Assembly (NCBI RefSeq): GCF_014645375.1
Contig: NZ_BMLT01000003.1
Span: 504,705 to 568,704, forward strand
DNA: 64,000 bases
Direction of reading: 5' to 3'
Source of the DNA: Marinobacterium nitratireducens
GTDB taxonomy: Bacteria; Pseudomonadota; Gammaproteobacteria; Pseudomonadales; Balneatricaceae
Shown here: in pieces, positions 22,810 to 32,333 of the stretch
How the letters are laid out: every line of letters begins with the position of its first letter
Position numbering within the stretch: the stretch's first letter is position 1
The notes under the pieces: model-generated
Told to the model about the DNA's origin: nothing
Seen by the model: the letters and a program-made list of their open reading frames with translations, nothing else
The model's database searches: none
Program-made: the position numbers and the translations under genes

Positions 22810-25497
22810 ATGCGCCTGTCCCGGCCTCCGTTTGCCCGTTCTTTGGCTAAGACTGCCTTTGCAGCCATCCTCGGCTCCGCTACCCTGCCCGCGTTTGCGG
22901 TCGGTGCCCATGATCACGACCACGCTACCACACCCGTTGCAGCCGTGCAGGCCCGCCAGCAGGCTGCCGAACACACCCAGGCCTTGATGGCGCTGCAGAA
23001 GCGCTGGGAAAAAGCCCAGGGCGCCGAGAAATCCCGAGTTCGGGAGCAGATGGTCGCCAAGGCCGAGGAACGCCGTGCCTTCCTGCTGGAACTGATGAAA
23101 TCCAACCCGGCAGAAGTGCTGAACGTCATCATTCCGGAAGAGAAGCAGCTTGGCATGCCGGCCGAGGTGGTCGAGAAACTGGAGCAGAGGCTGGAACTCG
23201 AGGGCGAGCTGGAATCCACCTACCTGGACAACTTCGAAAACCCCGCACTGTCACGCCAACGACACGAACTTAAAACGCCGTTCGGTGAACGATTTGAACT
23301 TCACTTCGCCGACAAGGCCCCCGACCTGCCATTCGGCGCACCTGTCAGGGCCTATGGTGTGCTGATTGGCGGTGATGGAGAGACCACTGGCGACGGGGCC
23401 GTCGTTGTTGGCGGCGAAGACAACGAAGAATATCCGATCGCCTATGCAGGTGCCGACGGCAGCAGTAATACCAGCCTGGAAACCATCGCCAACGACACCT
23501 TCGGCGCGGTCAGGACTCTGGTACTGCTGGTCAACTTCAAGGACAAGCAGGAACAACCCTATACCCAGGCGTTCGCGAAGGACATGGTGTTCAACCAGGT
23601 CAGCGACTATTTTCGCGAAAACTCATACGGTCAGAGCTGGCTCACCGGAGATGTGACGCCCTGGATGACGCTGCCGATCAACTCGACCGACAGCATGACC
23701 TGCTACGGCACCTATCTCTGGGACAATGCCGATGTCGTTGCTCAGAACGCCGGCTACGACCTGAGTCAGTACGACCGCCTGCTGTACGTGACCCCCAATG
23801 CCGGCTGCAGCTGGGGCGGTGCCGGCCAGATCGGCGGTAGCCGTACCACCATCGACGGATCCCTGACTTTCCAGGTCACGGCGCACGAACTCGGTCACAA
23901 CTACGGTCTGCAGCACTCACATTCACTGGCGTGCACCGATGGCAGCAGCATCGGCACTGGTACCCCGGCGCTGGGGACTACCGTGCCCTGGTCCAACTGC
24001 AGGGAACGTGAATATGGCGACCTGGTCGACGTGATGGGCGACAGCCGTTCCGCACATTTTCACGCCAACCAGAAAGAATTGCTGGGCTGGCTCGAGTACG
24101 GCAACTCGCCCGATATTACCGAGATAACCCAGAGCGGTCGCTACGAAATCGACGTCATGGCGTCGCAGACCACCAGCAGCCGTCCCAAAGCTCTCAAGGT
24201 ACTCAAAGCGATCAACCCGGATACCGGTTACAAGTCCTGGTACTACCTCGAACTGCGACAGCCCGTTGGCTACGACAGCATCGTCGGCGCCAGCATGTTT
24301 ACCAGCGGCCTGGATCCAAGCAACGTCACCAACGGCGTTCTGTTGCACGCCACCTACGGCTCCGGCAGAAACTACCAGTGGCTGCTGGACATGACCCCCG
24401 GCTCCGCCAGTGACATGCGCGACCCGGCGCTGGAAGTTGGCGAAACCTTCTTCAGCCCCGATGGAGACCTGAGCATTACCACCGAGTCGGTCGACGGCAC
24501 CAGGGCCGTAGTCAATATCAGCTACGACGGCGCGCCGGTACCGGTCTGCAGCCGCGCCAATCCCAGCCTGTCGTTCACGCCGAGCCAGGGTCCCTGGGTC
24601 GCGGCCGGCACCGCCGTCAGCTATACGGTGACGCTCAAGAACAACGACAGCAGCGACTGCAGCAACAGCAGTTTCAGCCTCGGTGCCAGCAAGCCCAGCG
24701 GCTGGTCGGCAGTATTCGGTACCAGCACTTTGAGCCTGGCGCCAGGGGCCAGCAAGTCGACGACGCTGACGGTAACCTCTGCGGGTAGCGCGACCGACGG
24801 TTTCTACAACATCGGCCTGTCGGCAGCAGGCGGCGGCTACGGTACGACCGGCAATGTAACCTACGTCGTCGACAACCCCGTCAGCAGCAATACAGCGCCG
24901 GTGGCGAAAAACGACAGCGCGTCCACCACGGCAGGCACCGCGGTGACCATCAACGTGTTGGCGAACGACTCCGACCCGGACGGCGATACGCTGACCGTAA
25001 GCTCGACCAGCGGGGTCAATGGCACGGCGAAGATCAACGCCAACGGCAGCATCACCTTCACCCCGGCCAGCGGCTTCAGCGGTACCGAAACCTTCAACTA
25101 CTCCATCAGCGATGGCAGAGGCGGCAACGCCAGCGCGAGCGTCAGTGTCAGCGTCGCACCGGCCAGCCCCAACAAGGCGCCGGTTGCGGTCGACGACCAT
25201 GCCTCGACGACCCAGGGCAGCGCCGTGACCATCGCAGTGCTTGGCAACGACTACGATCCGGACGGTGACAAGCTGACCGTTACCGGCGTGACCCAGGGTT
25301 CGAAAGGATCGGTCCGTATCAATGCCGACGGCAGCCTGACCTTCAGCCCGGCCAAGAACTTCAAGAATGGCGACAGCTTCGGCTATACCATCAGCGACGG
25401 AAAAAGCAGCGCGTCGGCGACCGTAAGCGTCTCCGTCACGGCGAGCAGCGGCGGTGGTACCGGTGGCCCCGGAAACGGCAAGGGCCCTAACAAGTAA
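22810..25497 (+). CDS. Secreted M11-type metalloprotease with cadherin-like domains
   Basis: An 895-residue paralogue of the protease at 15950 with the same order: signal peptide (to about 30), helical pro-region with LKTPFGERFEL, metzincin domain, NEW3-like domain (NPSLSFTPSQGPWVAAGT), two cadherin-like domains (APVAKNDSAST; APVAVDDHAST) and a tail ending GNGKGPNK. The zinc motif HELGHNYGLQH starts at His359; the Met-turn is LVDVMG. It has an evenly high GC content, unlike its paralogue. A c-di-GMP riboswitch precedes it and a strong bidirectional terminator follows. It is expected to be a T2SS-exported protease acting outside the cell. Confidence 0.92.
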   Translation: MRLSRPPFARSLAKTAFAAILGSATLPAFAVGAHDHDHATTPVAAVQARQQAAEHTQALMALQKRWEKAQGAEKSRVREQMVAKAEERRAFLLELMKSNPAEVLNVIIPEEKQLGMPAEVVEKLEQRLELEGELESTYLDNFENPALSRQRHELKTPFGERFELHFADKAPDLPFGAPVRAYGVLIGGDGETTGDGAVVVGGEDNEEYPIAYAGADGSSNTSLETIANDTFGAVRTLVLLVNFKDKQEQPYTQAFAKDMVFNQVSDYFRENSYGQSWLTGDVTPWMTLPINSTDSMTCYGTYLWDNADVVAQNAGYDLSQYDRLLYVTPNAGCSWGGAGQIGGSRTTIDGSLTFQVTAHELGHNYGLQHSHSLACTDGSSIGTGTPALGTTVPWSNCREREYGDLVDVMGDSRSAHFHANQKELLGWLEYGNSPDITEITQSGRYEIDVMASQTTSSRPKALKVLKAINPDTGYKSWYYLELRQPVGYDSIVGASMFTSGLDPSNVTNGVLLHATYGSGRNYQWLLDMTPGSASDMRDPALEVGETFFSPDGDLSITTESVDGTRAVVNISYDGAPVPVCSRANPSLSFTPSQGPWVAAGTAVSYTVTLKNNDSSDCSNSSFSLGASKPSGWSAVFGTSTLSLAPGASKSTTLTVTSAGSATDGFYNIGLSAAGGGYGTTGNVTYVVDNPVSSNTAPVAKNDSASTTAGTAVTINVLANDSDPDGDTLTVSSTSGVNGTAKINANGSITFTPASGFSGTETFNYSISDGRGGNASASVSVSVAPASPNKAPVAVDDHASTTQGSAVTIAVLGNDYDPDGDKLTVTGVTQGSKGSVRINADGSLTFSPAKNFKNGDSFGYTISDGKSSASATVSVSVTASSGGGTGGPGNGKGPNK

Positions 25498-25597
25498 CGC
25501 AAACGCAGGGGTTTCAGGAATACAGGGACATCAGGATACAGCCAGGCATGGCCTCGGAGTGATAACGGAACTTAAGGGAGCGCAGAGGACGGCGCAG

Positions 25598-25631
25598 AAA
25601 AAGGCGATGGGCCAGACCCATCGCCTTTTTT
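25598..25631. terminator. Bidirectional Rho-independent terminator
   Basis: GGCGATGGG (25603-25611), loop CCAGA, CCCATCGCC (25617-25625), with AAAAA before and TTTTTT after. It lies between convergent genes and can serve both. Confidence 0.95.
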
Positions 25632-25697
25632 CATTCCCTGATATAGCTGTGACGTTTCAGTGACGCTGCCGCATCCCTTCAGCAGCCGACAGACCGC

Positions 25698-28600
25698 TTA
25701 GTTCAGCGGGCAGTCGTGGGTGCCCTCGTTGTTGATGATGCCATTGTTGGCGTCATCCAGGACAGTCGCCAGCGCCAGCATGGTGGCACGATCGCCACTT
25801 AGCAGCGCAGCGTTGACATCGCTGATGATATCACCCAGATCCAGCGGGAAGCTGACATCCGGATGAGCCGCATTCAGCACCGAGGCAACAGCGGCACGCA
25901 GCAGTATCTGCGCGGCACCGCCGGCACCCGTGCCGCCCATGTAGTTCAGGGCCTGCAGCATGGTGTCGTTGGCTAGCGAGGCTACCGGTCCGCCGCCAGC
26001 CGGGAAGGTGAAGACGCTATTCAGCTTCTGATCCGTGGTGTAACCCACCCAGGAATCATGATGCTGCGGTACCTTCCAGTACCCCGGTGTGCAACCCTGC
26101 TGTTCGGCGATTTCGGCCTTGACCGGTTCGCAACGGCTGTCACCAGCCGCGGCGTAGGTACCATCCAGACCCAGATAGCGGGCCTTGAACGAGTACTCGT
26201 CACCGGACTGCAGCTCGATGCTGTAGCCGACATCCGTGGTCTCGGCGTAGGCAACACCGTCATCGGTGACGTCATCCGCCAGGGCTACGTTGAAGATCGC
26301 CATGGCTTCGCCTTCGCAGACAAGGCCGGTCCAGACGCTGAACTCGACATCGCCGGTCGGGTCGATACCCAGGCCGCCGGCAGTACCGCCACCGGTCACC
26401 TCGGCCCAGTCATGAATGACGGTGCCGATCGGCACTTCCGTGCTGGTAACGTCGTAGCTGACCACCGTATGAGAGGCGTCGTGGACTTGCGTGACGACAC
26501 TCGACGGGTTCAGCTCGATATACAGCGGTTCGCAGGTACCGGTGGACGAGAGGTAGATATCCGGGTCGTCATCACCCAGATAGCTCGCCAGGTAGGCCAG
26601 GTTGCCGCCGGTATCGCCTGCCGGCAGAGGTTCTACCTGATAGGCCAGCGGCGTTTCGGCCAGGCCACCGCTCAGACTTGCCTGCTGGGTATTGACAGGT
26701 CCCGGTCCCACCGGAGTCTCTGCCAGGGCGCCCTCGCAATCCGCGATGGACGCGAAGCGACCGAACAGCACCGTACCTTCAGGTACCGGCCCGGTATCCT
26801 GCGGGCTGACCTTGGCCATGTCGTGAATGGTGGTACCGACCTGAACCGTATTGCCCTGGATATCGGGCGTCCCTTCGGTGTGGGTCGGATCCGGATCGCC
26901 GGCATGGATGAAGGTCACGGTGGTCGACGGAATCGCCTGACCGGTGAGTGCTTCGCAGACAGGCTCGGCCACGTCATCACCGTAGAAGTTGCCGTCGCCG
27001 AGATAGGTAGCCTTCCAGGCCCTCGTGGCCGACGGGATCTTGAACGGCGTGGTTTCGACTTCGCCCTGGGCATCGAGATCCAGCTCAAGCGGGTAGGATT
27101 CGATCAGAACGTTGTCCACATCCCTCAGTTCCGTCAGTTCCGAAATATCCGCGCAATCGGTCGACGAGTACAGCTGGAAGCGGACCTTGCCGCTCGGGAT
27201 CATGGTGTTACCCAGTCCGCTGTCGTCCGTTACCTTGGCGAAATCGTGGACGAAGGTCATGACATCGACCTGACCGCCGGTGACATCCGTATGCGGTGAA
27301 TCTGCCGCGCCGATATCCGCATGCACCTCCGTTACCAGCCTGGAGTCGCGCTTGATAACCGGACAGCTCACATCGGAGGTTTTCTCCACGGTATTTTCAA
27401 AGCTGGCTTCGCCCACGCTGGCAATGCCATAGACCGCAGTGATGGAGTTATCAATGGCTCCGGCCGCGGCATCGTCGGCATCCGGCGTGTAAGCCACCGT
27501 GAAGTCCACGCTTTCGTCGGCAATGAGCACATCGGCACCCTGGGCTTCGGCAGCGGCCTTGACCACCGCATCGCCTAGCACAGCATCGGTAAGCGATGAC
27601 AGCATCAGGTCCGGACTGTTGGCGTCGCTGGTGTTGGTGATATTGAAACGGAAGCTCCGCTCTTCACCGACGATCCAGGGATTCTGCTCATCCACGCCTT
27701 CCGGGCACAGTTTGGTCAGGGTGAAGTCCGGTTCGAACAGCGGCAGACTGTGGTCGTCCGAATCGCTTACCGCCTGGCCCAAGAAGGCAGTGCCGCCAAG
27801 GAACACAGGCCGATATACAGCCGTCACTTCGTTTTCCAGCGGGTTCGGATCTCCCTCCTGAACCATGTAGCTGGCCGTAATGGTGCAGCTGTCCGTTGCC
27901 GCCAGCGGAGCGCCCGGTGCGTTGCCGCAATCGGAGGTATCGTAGTTGGCGCTGTTCAACAGATCGCCAAGCCCCGACCAGCCATCGCCGACATCGGTGA
28001 TGCTCTGTGCGAACAGGCCCAGCACGCCATCGTTTTCAATGGTGATGGTGTACTTGGCTTCATCGCCGACCTTGGCAAGTTCGTCACCGTCTTTGGTTAC
28101 CTTGATGCTGCAGAAGTCGAGTTCACCCATCATCAGGTCTTCGAAAATGGAGCGAACCGAGGAGCCCGACGAGCGGGTATTGAAGACGACGGTGGAATAG
28201 CAGCCTTCCAGGCCCACCGCGCTGAAGTTGATACCACCCTCGAAGACGGTCGTCGGTACATGGTCATTGAACTGGATACCGTCGGTGCCCGGAGGTCTCG
28301 GTGTCGGATCAGGATCCGGCTGGGCATTGCTCTTGCCGGTATAGCCCCATGAATCGATCGATTCGGTAGCGCTGACGTTGGTGGTGGCACAGGCGAACGG
28401 CGAGAATACCTCGGAACCCGTACTGTTACAGCGCGCTTCCGCTTTCGCCACGAAGGCTACGGTGCCGTTACCCGGCGAGGTGACCGGCTTACAGTAATCC
28501 GGCTCTGACCCACCGGAAATATCGTTGCTGTTGGCGAGACAGTAGACCGACTTGCCTCCTACCAGAGGCGGATTTTCGCCAACCCACATGTAAATACTGA

Positions 28601-29354
28601 CAATCGGGATGCCGCCGCCGCCGACGAACTCCATATTGGCGGTGATATCGCCGAGTTCGTGGGTTGCTGGCCCCAGTACCGTACCGTCCTCGTCAACCTC
28701 ATTGAAGATGCCGGAACCGTCGGTGGATTTGGCCAGTCGCTGCTTGACGAACCAGATACCGATCTTGGCAACACCGTTGTCGGCAAAGAGGTTCGCGGTG
28801 AAATAGGTCAGCAGATCGTCCTTTTTGATCCAATCGTACTCATCACCATCGTAGAGATACACCGCGACGGCGCCCTGCCCCATATCGGTCTTGTCCGAAG
28901 ACGGAGTCGCGAGCTTGAAGCGCCAGCTGGAAATGTCCTCGTCGTCCTTGGAACCGCCCTTGTCGAAGATATCGTCGGGGTTGTTGAAGTCCGAAAGCCA
29001 TACGTGGCGCACGGAATTCCCGCCAGTGTGACCATCGACACCCGGGTGCGGGTGGTCGGAGCTATCGGCCGGGGGGCCTGCTACATACCCGCAGGTGTTA
29101 TCCAGCGGATCTATGCAGTTGTTCCCGGTACCGTCAATGGCATCGCCGTCAGTGATACCCCAGTCGTCACCCGGCAGGTTTTGCGCCTGCGTGGTGATCA
29201 TATCGGCGTTCTGTTCGAGTTCGAACACGCCGATATTGTCCACGGCCCGAACCGCGAACGTCGTCAGCAGGCCCGCAGCGAGCACGCAGCCTGCCAGCAA
29301 TGACGTCACTCGAAAGAATGGCGTTTTTAAGCGTGATAAGAAGGACCTGTTCAT
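25698..29354 (-). CDS. Giant secreted surface protein with DUF11-like repeats and CTPGYW domain
   Basis: A 1218-residue protein starting at ATG 29354, with GGGAGG 6 bases upstream; the TTG two codons earlier is less likely. After the signal peptide comes the head (about 40-420) shared with the other minus-strand proteins (FDKGGSKDDED, LGDITANMEFVGGGGIP, CYSTVVFNTRSSGSSVR). Then follow DUF11/Ig-like modules (about 425-680) and three longer modules (about 690-1080) each starting like SRLVTEVHADIG or STTVTFIHAGD. The C-terminal domain begins GCTPGYWKVPQHHDSW and is helical; this CTPGYWK domain recurs at the end of bacterial surface proteins of unknown role. No transmembrane anchor is seen. It is likely a cell-surface or matrix fibre. 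Confidence 0.82.
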   Translation of the reverse strand: MNRSFLSRLKTPFFRVTSLLAGCVLAAGLLTTFAVRAVDNIGVFELEQNADMITTQAQNLPGDDWGITDGDAIDGTGNNCIDPLDNTCGYVAGPPADSSDHPHPGVDGHTGGNSVRHVWLSDFNNPDDIFDKGGSKDDEDISSWRFKLATPSSDKTDMGQGAVAVYLYDGDEYDWIKKDDLLTYFTANLFADNGVAKIGIWFVKQRLAKSTDGSGIFNEVDEDGTVLGPATHELGDITANMEFVGGGGIPIVSIYMWVGENPPLVGGKSVYCLANSNDISGGSEPDYCKPVTSPGNGTVAFVAKAEARCNSTGSEVFSPFACATTNVSATESIDSWGYTGKSNAQPDPDPTPRPPGTDGIQFNDHVPTTVFEGGINFSAVGLEGCYSTVVFNTRSSGSSVRSIFEDLMMGELDFCSIKVTKDGDELAKVGDEAKYTITIENDGVLGLFAQSITDVGDGWSGLGDLLNSANYDTSDCGNAPGAPLAATDSCTITASYMVQEGDPNPLENEVTAVYRPVFLGGTAFLGQAVSDSDDHSLPLFEPDFTLTKLCPEGVDEQNPWIVGEERSFRFNITNTSDANSPDLMLSSLTDAVLGDAVVKAAAEAQGADVLIADESVDFTVAYTPDADDAAAGAIDNSITAVYGIASVGEASFENTVEKTSDVSCPVIKRDSRLVTEVHADIGAADSPHTDVTGGQVDVMTFVHDFAKVTDDSGLGNTMIPSGKVRFQLYSSTDCADISELTELRDVDNVLIESYPLELDLDAQGEVETTPFKIPSATRAWKATYLGDGNFYGDDVAEPVCEALTGQAIPSTTVTFIHAGDPDPTHTEGTPDIQGNTVQVGTTIHDMAKVSPQDTGPVPEGTVLFGRFASIADCEGALAETPVGPGPVNTQQASLSGGLAETPLAYQVEPLPAGDTGGNLAYLASYLGDDDPDIYLSSTGTCEPLYIELNPSSVVTQVHDASHTVVSYDVTSTEVPIGTVIHDWAEVTGGGTAGGLGIDPTGDVEFSVWTGLVCEGEAMAIFNVALADDVTDDGVAYAETTDVGYSIELQSGDEYSFKARYLGLDGTYAAAGDSRCEPVKAEIAEQQGCTPGYWKVPQHHDSWVGYTTDQKLNSVFTFPAGGGPVASLANDTMLQALNYMGGTGAGGAAQILLRAAVASVLNAAHPDVSFPLDLGDIISDVNAALLSGDRATMLALATVLDDANNGIINNEGTHDCPLN

Positions 29355-29956
29355 GTCCAACCTCCCAAGGTCTTGGCCCCGACATCGTTAGGGGCGCCGA
29401 CCAAAACAAGTTTCGCCTCCGGTCACGGCTCGCTGCAGGCGGAGCGGCTTTGGCTCAGTCGAAGATCTCCTGTCGTTTTACCTGCTACGGGCGGGGGACA
29501 ACTGCATGACGATTGCTGGACGGGCAGAATCCATTGCCGGACCACGTCTGTCCCGCAACGCGAACGGTCGACGTAAAGCGCATGCTCAGACCGAATACCG
29601 TGGTCCTTAGGTGCCCGGCTCGCCGGCAGATATGCTTCGCCGGCCCACCGGGCACTGCATGCGTTCGCCAAAGCCGTTGGGTAACTCACTTAATACAAGT
29701 TACGTGCCGAGTCGCTAGTTGCTTGTAATGAAAGGATTAATTCAGATGGCAAAAAATAAGCGGGCGAAAACTGTAAGGCGGGAATAACAAAAAAACAGAA
29801 TGATTTTCTAACTATTTGATTTTAAATAAGTAATTATCGATTATCGTTGTAAACCCCGTTTAACGGTCGTCAACCCTGTTGGCTTTTCAGCATATTCGGT
29901 GCTTTTTTTAGGCGCGCAAGCGATTCACCTGGGGTGCAGCGATAACACCGAAAGAA
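29355..29956. other. Intergenic region upstream of the giant surface protein
   Basis: About 600 bases without a supported gene. The half next to the gene is GC-rich and probably the mRNA leader. 29690-29870 is strongly AT-rich and likely holds the promoter. I did not find a -24/-12 match of the kind seen upstream of the other two minus-strand genes. Confidence 0.5.
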
Positions 29957-30125
29957 TTCGCCCACGGAGTGGGCTCCTACGGATGGTACCAGTGCTTCTT
30001 GGTAGGCGCTCGCTCCACGAGCGAGCTGGCCGGGTTGCAGCGGTAACACCAAAGTGATTCGCCCACGGAGTGGGCTCCTACAGGGGGACTGGAAAGTACG
30101 TAGGAGCCCGGTCTCCGGGCGAATC
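29957..30125. repeat. Four REP palindromes after gspD
   Basis: Units at 29957-29980, 30001-30026, 30058-30081 and 30100-30125 share the TTCGCCCACGGAGTGGGCTC or GTAGGAGCCCGG palindrome cores in both orientations. They lie between the gspD stop and the surface-protein promoter region and may stabilise or end the gspD transcript. Confidence 0.85.
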
Positions 30126-30134
30126 GTTCATGCA

Positions 30135-32333
30135 TCAATAGCTGCGGCCGGCCGAGCTCCTCCGGATGGACGGCAGATCCAGGCCACGCAGCTTGTTCTG
30201 GTACTCGCGGGTCACTTCGCGGGCGTCGGCGGTGTCGGTCACCGCGGTCGGCGTGATCATGACCACGAGCTCGGTGCGCTGCACGCTCTTGCCGCGGCTG
30301 CCGAAGGCCCAGCCCAGCACCGGGACGTGTCTCAGGTACGGAACACCCTCGTTGTCCTTGGTGTTGTTTTCCTTGATCAGACCGCCCAGCACCAGGGTCT
30401 CGCCGCTCTGCACCGCCACGCTGGTGTTTACGCGGCGCTGGATGATGGTCGGCGAGTCGATACCGGAACTGGTGGTCTGGTCGACGTCGTTGACCTCCTG
30501 GGTGATATCCAGCACCACCATGCCGCCGGCATTGACCCGCGGCGTGACCTCGAGCAGCACGCCGGTGTCGCGGTACTGGATGGTACTGGTGACGTTGCCG
30601 GTATCGCTGCTGGTGTTGGTGGTGGTGGAGGTCTGAATCGGGACCTGATCACCGACCCGGATTTCGGCGGTGTGGTTGTCCAGCACCATCAGCGTCGGCG
30701 ACGACACCACGTTCAGCCGCGAGTCCCGCGCCAGCAGATTGAGCAGCCCGCGCGTCTCGCCGCCGCTGAGCACCTCGTAGCTCGAGGAGCCGAACAGGTC
30801 GGACGCCGACGGAATCGGGCTGTTGCCGATGGTGCCGATACCGGTCTTGCTGCCGCCGTCCAGGCTGTTCTTGAAGAACCACTGCAGGCCGTACTGCAGC
30901 TCGTCTTCGAGCGACACCTCGACGATGGTCGCCTCGACCAGTACCTGCAACGGCAGGACATCGAGCTTCTGGATCGCCTTGTAGACCTTGTCGTAGTCGC
31001 TCGGCGAGGCCATGATCAGCAGCGCGTTGTTTTCCTCGTCGGCGATGATGCTGACCTCGCCGACCTCGACACTGGTGCCGCCCACGCTGGCCTCGGCCCG
31101 GGTAAGCGTCCTTTCCTCGCCCCCGACCGGCTCATCCCCGCCCTCGGTGGTGGCGCTGCGCGGCCGGCGGGCATTCTCGGACTGCCTGGCCTGGCGCTCG
31201 CGGCGCTGCCCCTCGAACAACTGTCCCAGCATATCGGCCATGTTCTCGGCGCGACCGTTCTGCACGTAGTAGACATACATGCCCAGGCCCTGAGCGCCTT
31301 CGCTGCGATCCAGGCGCATGATCCAGGCCCGGGCGTCGGTGAGGTACTTGCGCTGCGGCGTGATGACCAGAATGCCGTTCAGCCGCTCGATGGGCATGAA
31401 ACGAACCATGCCGGCCAGCGGACCCTCGGCCGAATCGCCGAAGATGGTCTCGAGCTCCGAGACCAGGGTTTCGGGGTCGACCGAGTTGAGCCGGAACAGG
31501 CCCACCGACATGCCCTGCAGCTGATCGACGTCGAAGGTCTTGATGGTCTCGCGCAGGTTGACCAGCTCCGCCTGGGTGCCGGCCAGCATCAGCAGGTTGC
31601 GCCGTTCGTCCGCCTCCATCATGCCCTGACGGGGCTTGAGCGGCTCCAGAATCTTGAGCATTTCCTGGGCGCCGATGTAGCGCAGCGGCACCACCAGCAT
31701 CTGGTAGCCGCGGTCGGCGCCGAGGTTGCCGAGCACGCTGATGGCCCCACCGTCGACACTGTCGAGCGGGACCACTTCGTAGAAGTCGTAATGATCGATC
31801 AGTGCCGCGCCGTTGACCTGCAGCAGTTTTTCCAGCGTCGGCACCAGTGCCTCACGGCTGATCGGCCGGCTGGTCTGCATGTTGACGGCGCCGCGAACCC
31901 TGTCGTCGAGGATGTAGTTCGCCCCCAGAATGTCGCCAAGAATGGTTTTCACCACCTCGCTGATCTCGGCTCCCTGGAAGTTGAAGGTGATATCGCCTTC
32001 GGCCGCAGTCTTGGCCGGTTCCCGCCGGGCATCGAAAAAGACGCCGTTGCCGCCATAGAACTCGGCCCGTGGCGTCTGCGGTGCCTGTGCCAGGCCGGCT
32101 TCGGAGGCGAAGCGGGGCTCTTCCGCCATCTGCTTCGCTGCACGGGCGTCGGTACTCAGCCCGCGGCTGGCGACGCCCGCGGCGATCACGCCCTGTTCAT
32201 CCGGCTCCAGCCGGGGCTGCTCCTGCCGCCAGGGGCTGTCCATGGCGTTGCGACTCTGCATGTCGTGCGACATGCAGGCGCTCAGCAGCACGCTGGAGAC
32301 GAACAACATTGATAGTTTCCAGGCCTTACTCAT
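30135..32333 (-). CDS. gspD: Type II secretion secretin GspD
   Basis: A 732-residue outer-membrane secretin starting at ATG 32333, overlapping the end of the upstream gene. It opens with a lipoprotein signal (LLSACMS), so it is probably lipidated at Cys20. N0-N3 domains follow (for example NFQGAEISEVVKTILGDIL), a Ser/Arg-rich linker, then the secretin domain with VEATIVEVSLEDELQYGLQW and the pore-forming VPVLGWAFGSR region. Multimers form the channel through which folded proteins leave the periplasm. It is the last gene of the operon, as in the Xanthomonas xps order. Confidence 0.95.
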   Translation of the reverse strand: MSKAWKLSMLFVSSVLLSACMSHDMQSRNAMDSPWRQEQPRLEPDEQGVIAAGVASRGLSTDARAAKQMAEEPRFASEAGLAQAPQTPRAEFYGGNGVFFDARREPAKTAAEGDITFNFQGAEISEVVKTILGDILGANYILDDRVRGAVNMQTSRPISREALVPTLEKLLQVNGAALIDHYDFYEVVPLDSVDGGAISVLGNLGADRGYQMLVVPLRYIGAQEMLKILEPLKPRQGMMEADERRNLLMLAGTQAELVNLRETIKTFDVDQLQGMSVGLFRLNSVDPETLVSELETIFGDSAEGPLAGMVRFMPIERLNGILVITPQRKYLTDARAWIMRLDRSEGAQGLGMYVYYVQNGRAENMADMLGQLFEGQRRERQARQSENARRPRSATTEGGDEPVGGEERTLTRAEASVGGTSVEVGEVSIIADEENNALLIMASPSDYDKVYKAIQKLDVLPLQVLVEATIVEVSLEDELQYGLQWFFKNSLDGGSKTGIGTIGNSPIPSASDLFGSSSYEVLSGGETRGLLNLLARDSRLNVVSSPTLMVLDNHTAEIRVGDQVPIQTSTTTNTSSDTGNVTSTIQYRDTGVLLEVTPRVNAGGMVVLDITQEVNDVDQTTSSGIDSPTIIQRRVNTSVAVQSGETLVLGGLIKENNTKDNEGVPYLRHVPVLGWAFGSRGKSVQRTELVVMITPTAVTDTADAREVTREYQNKLRGLDLPSIRRSSAGRSY

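Noticed and set aside
23923..25200. 425-codon minus-strand frame opposite the second protease
   Set aside because: Antisense shadow of a gene with intact HExxH and cadherin-like domains.
30054..32312. 752-codon plus-strand frame opposite gspD
   Set aside because: It is the antisense shadow of a clear secretin gene in GC-rich DNA. The translation is His/Gln/Val-rich without any family motif.
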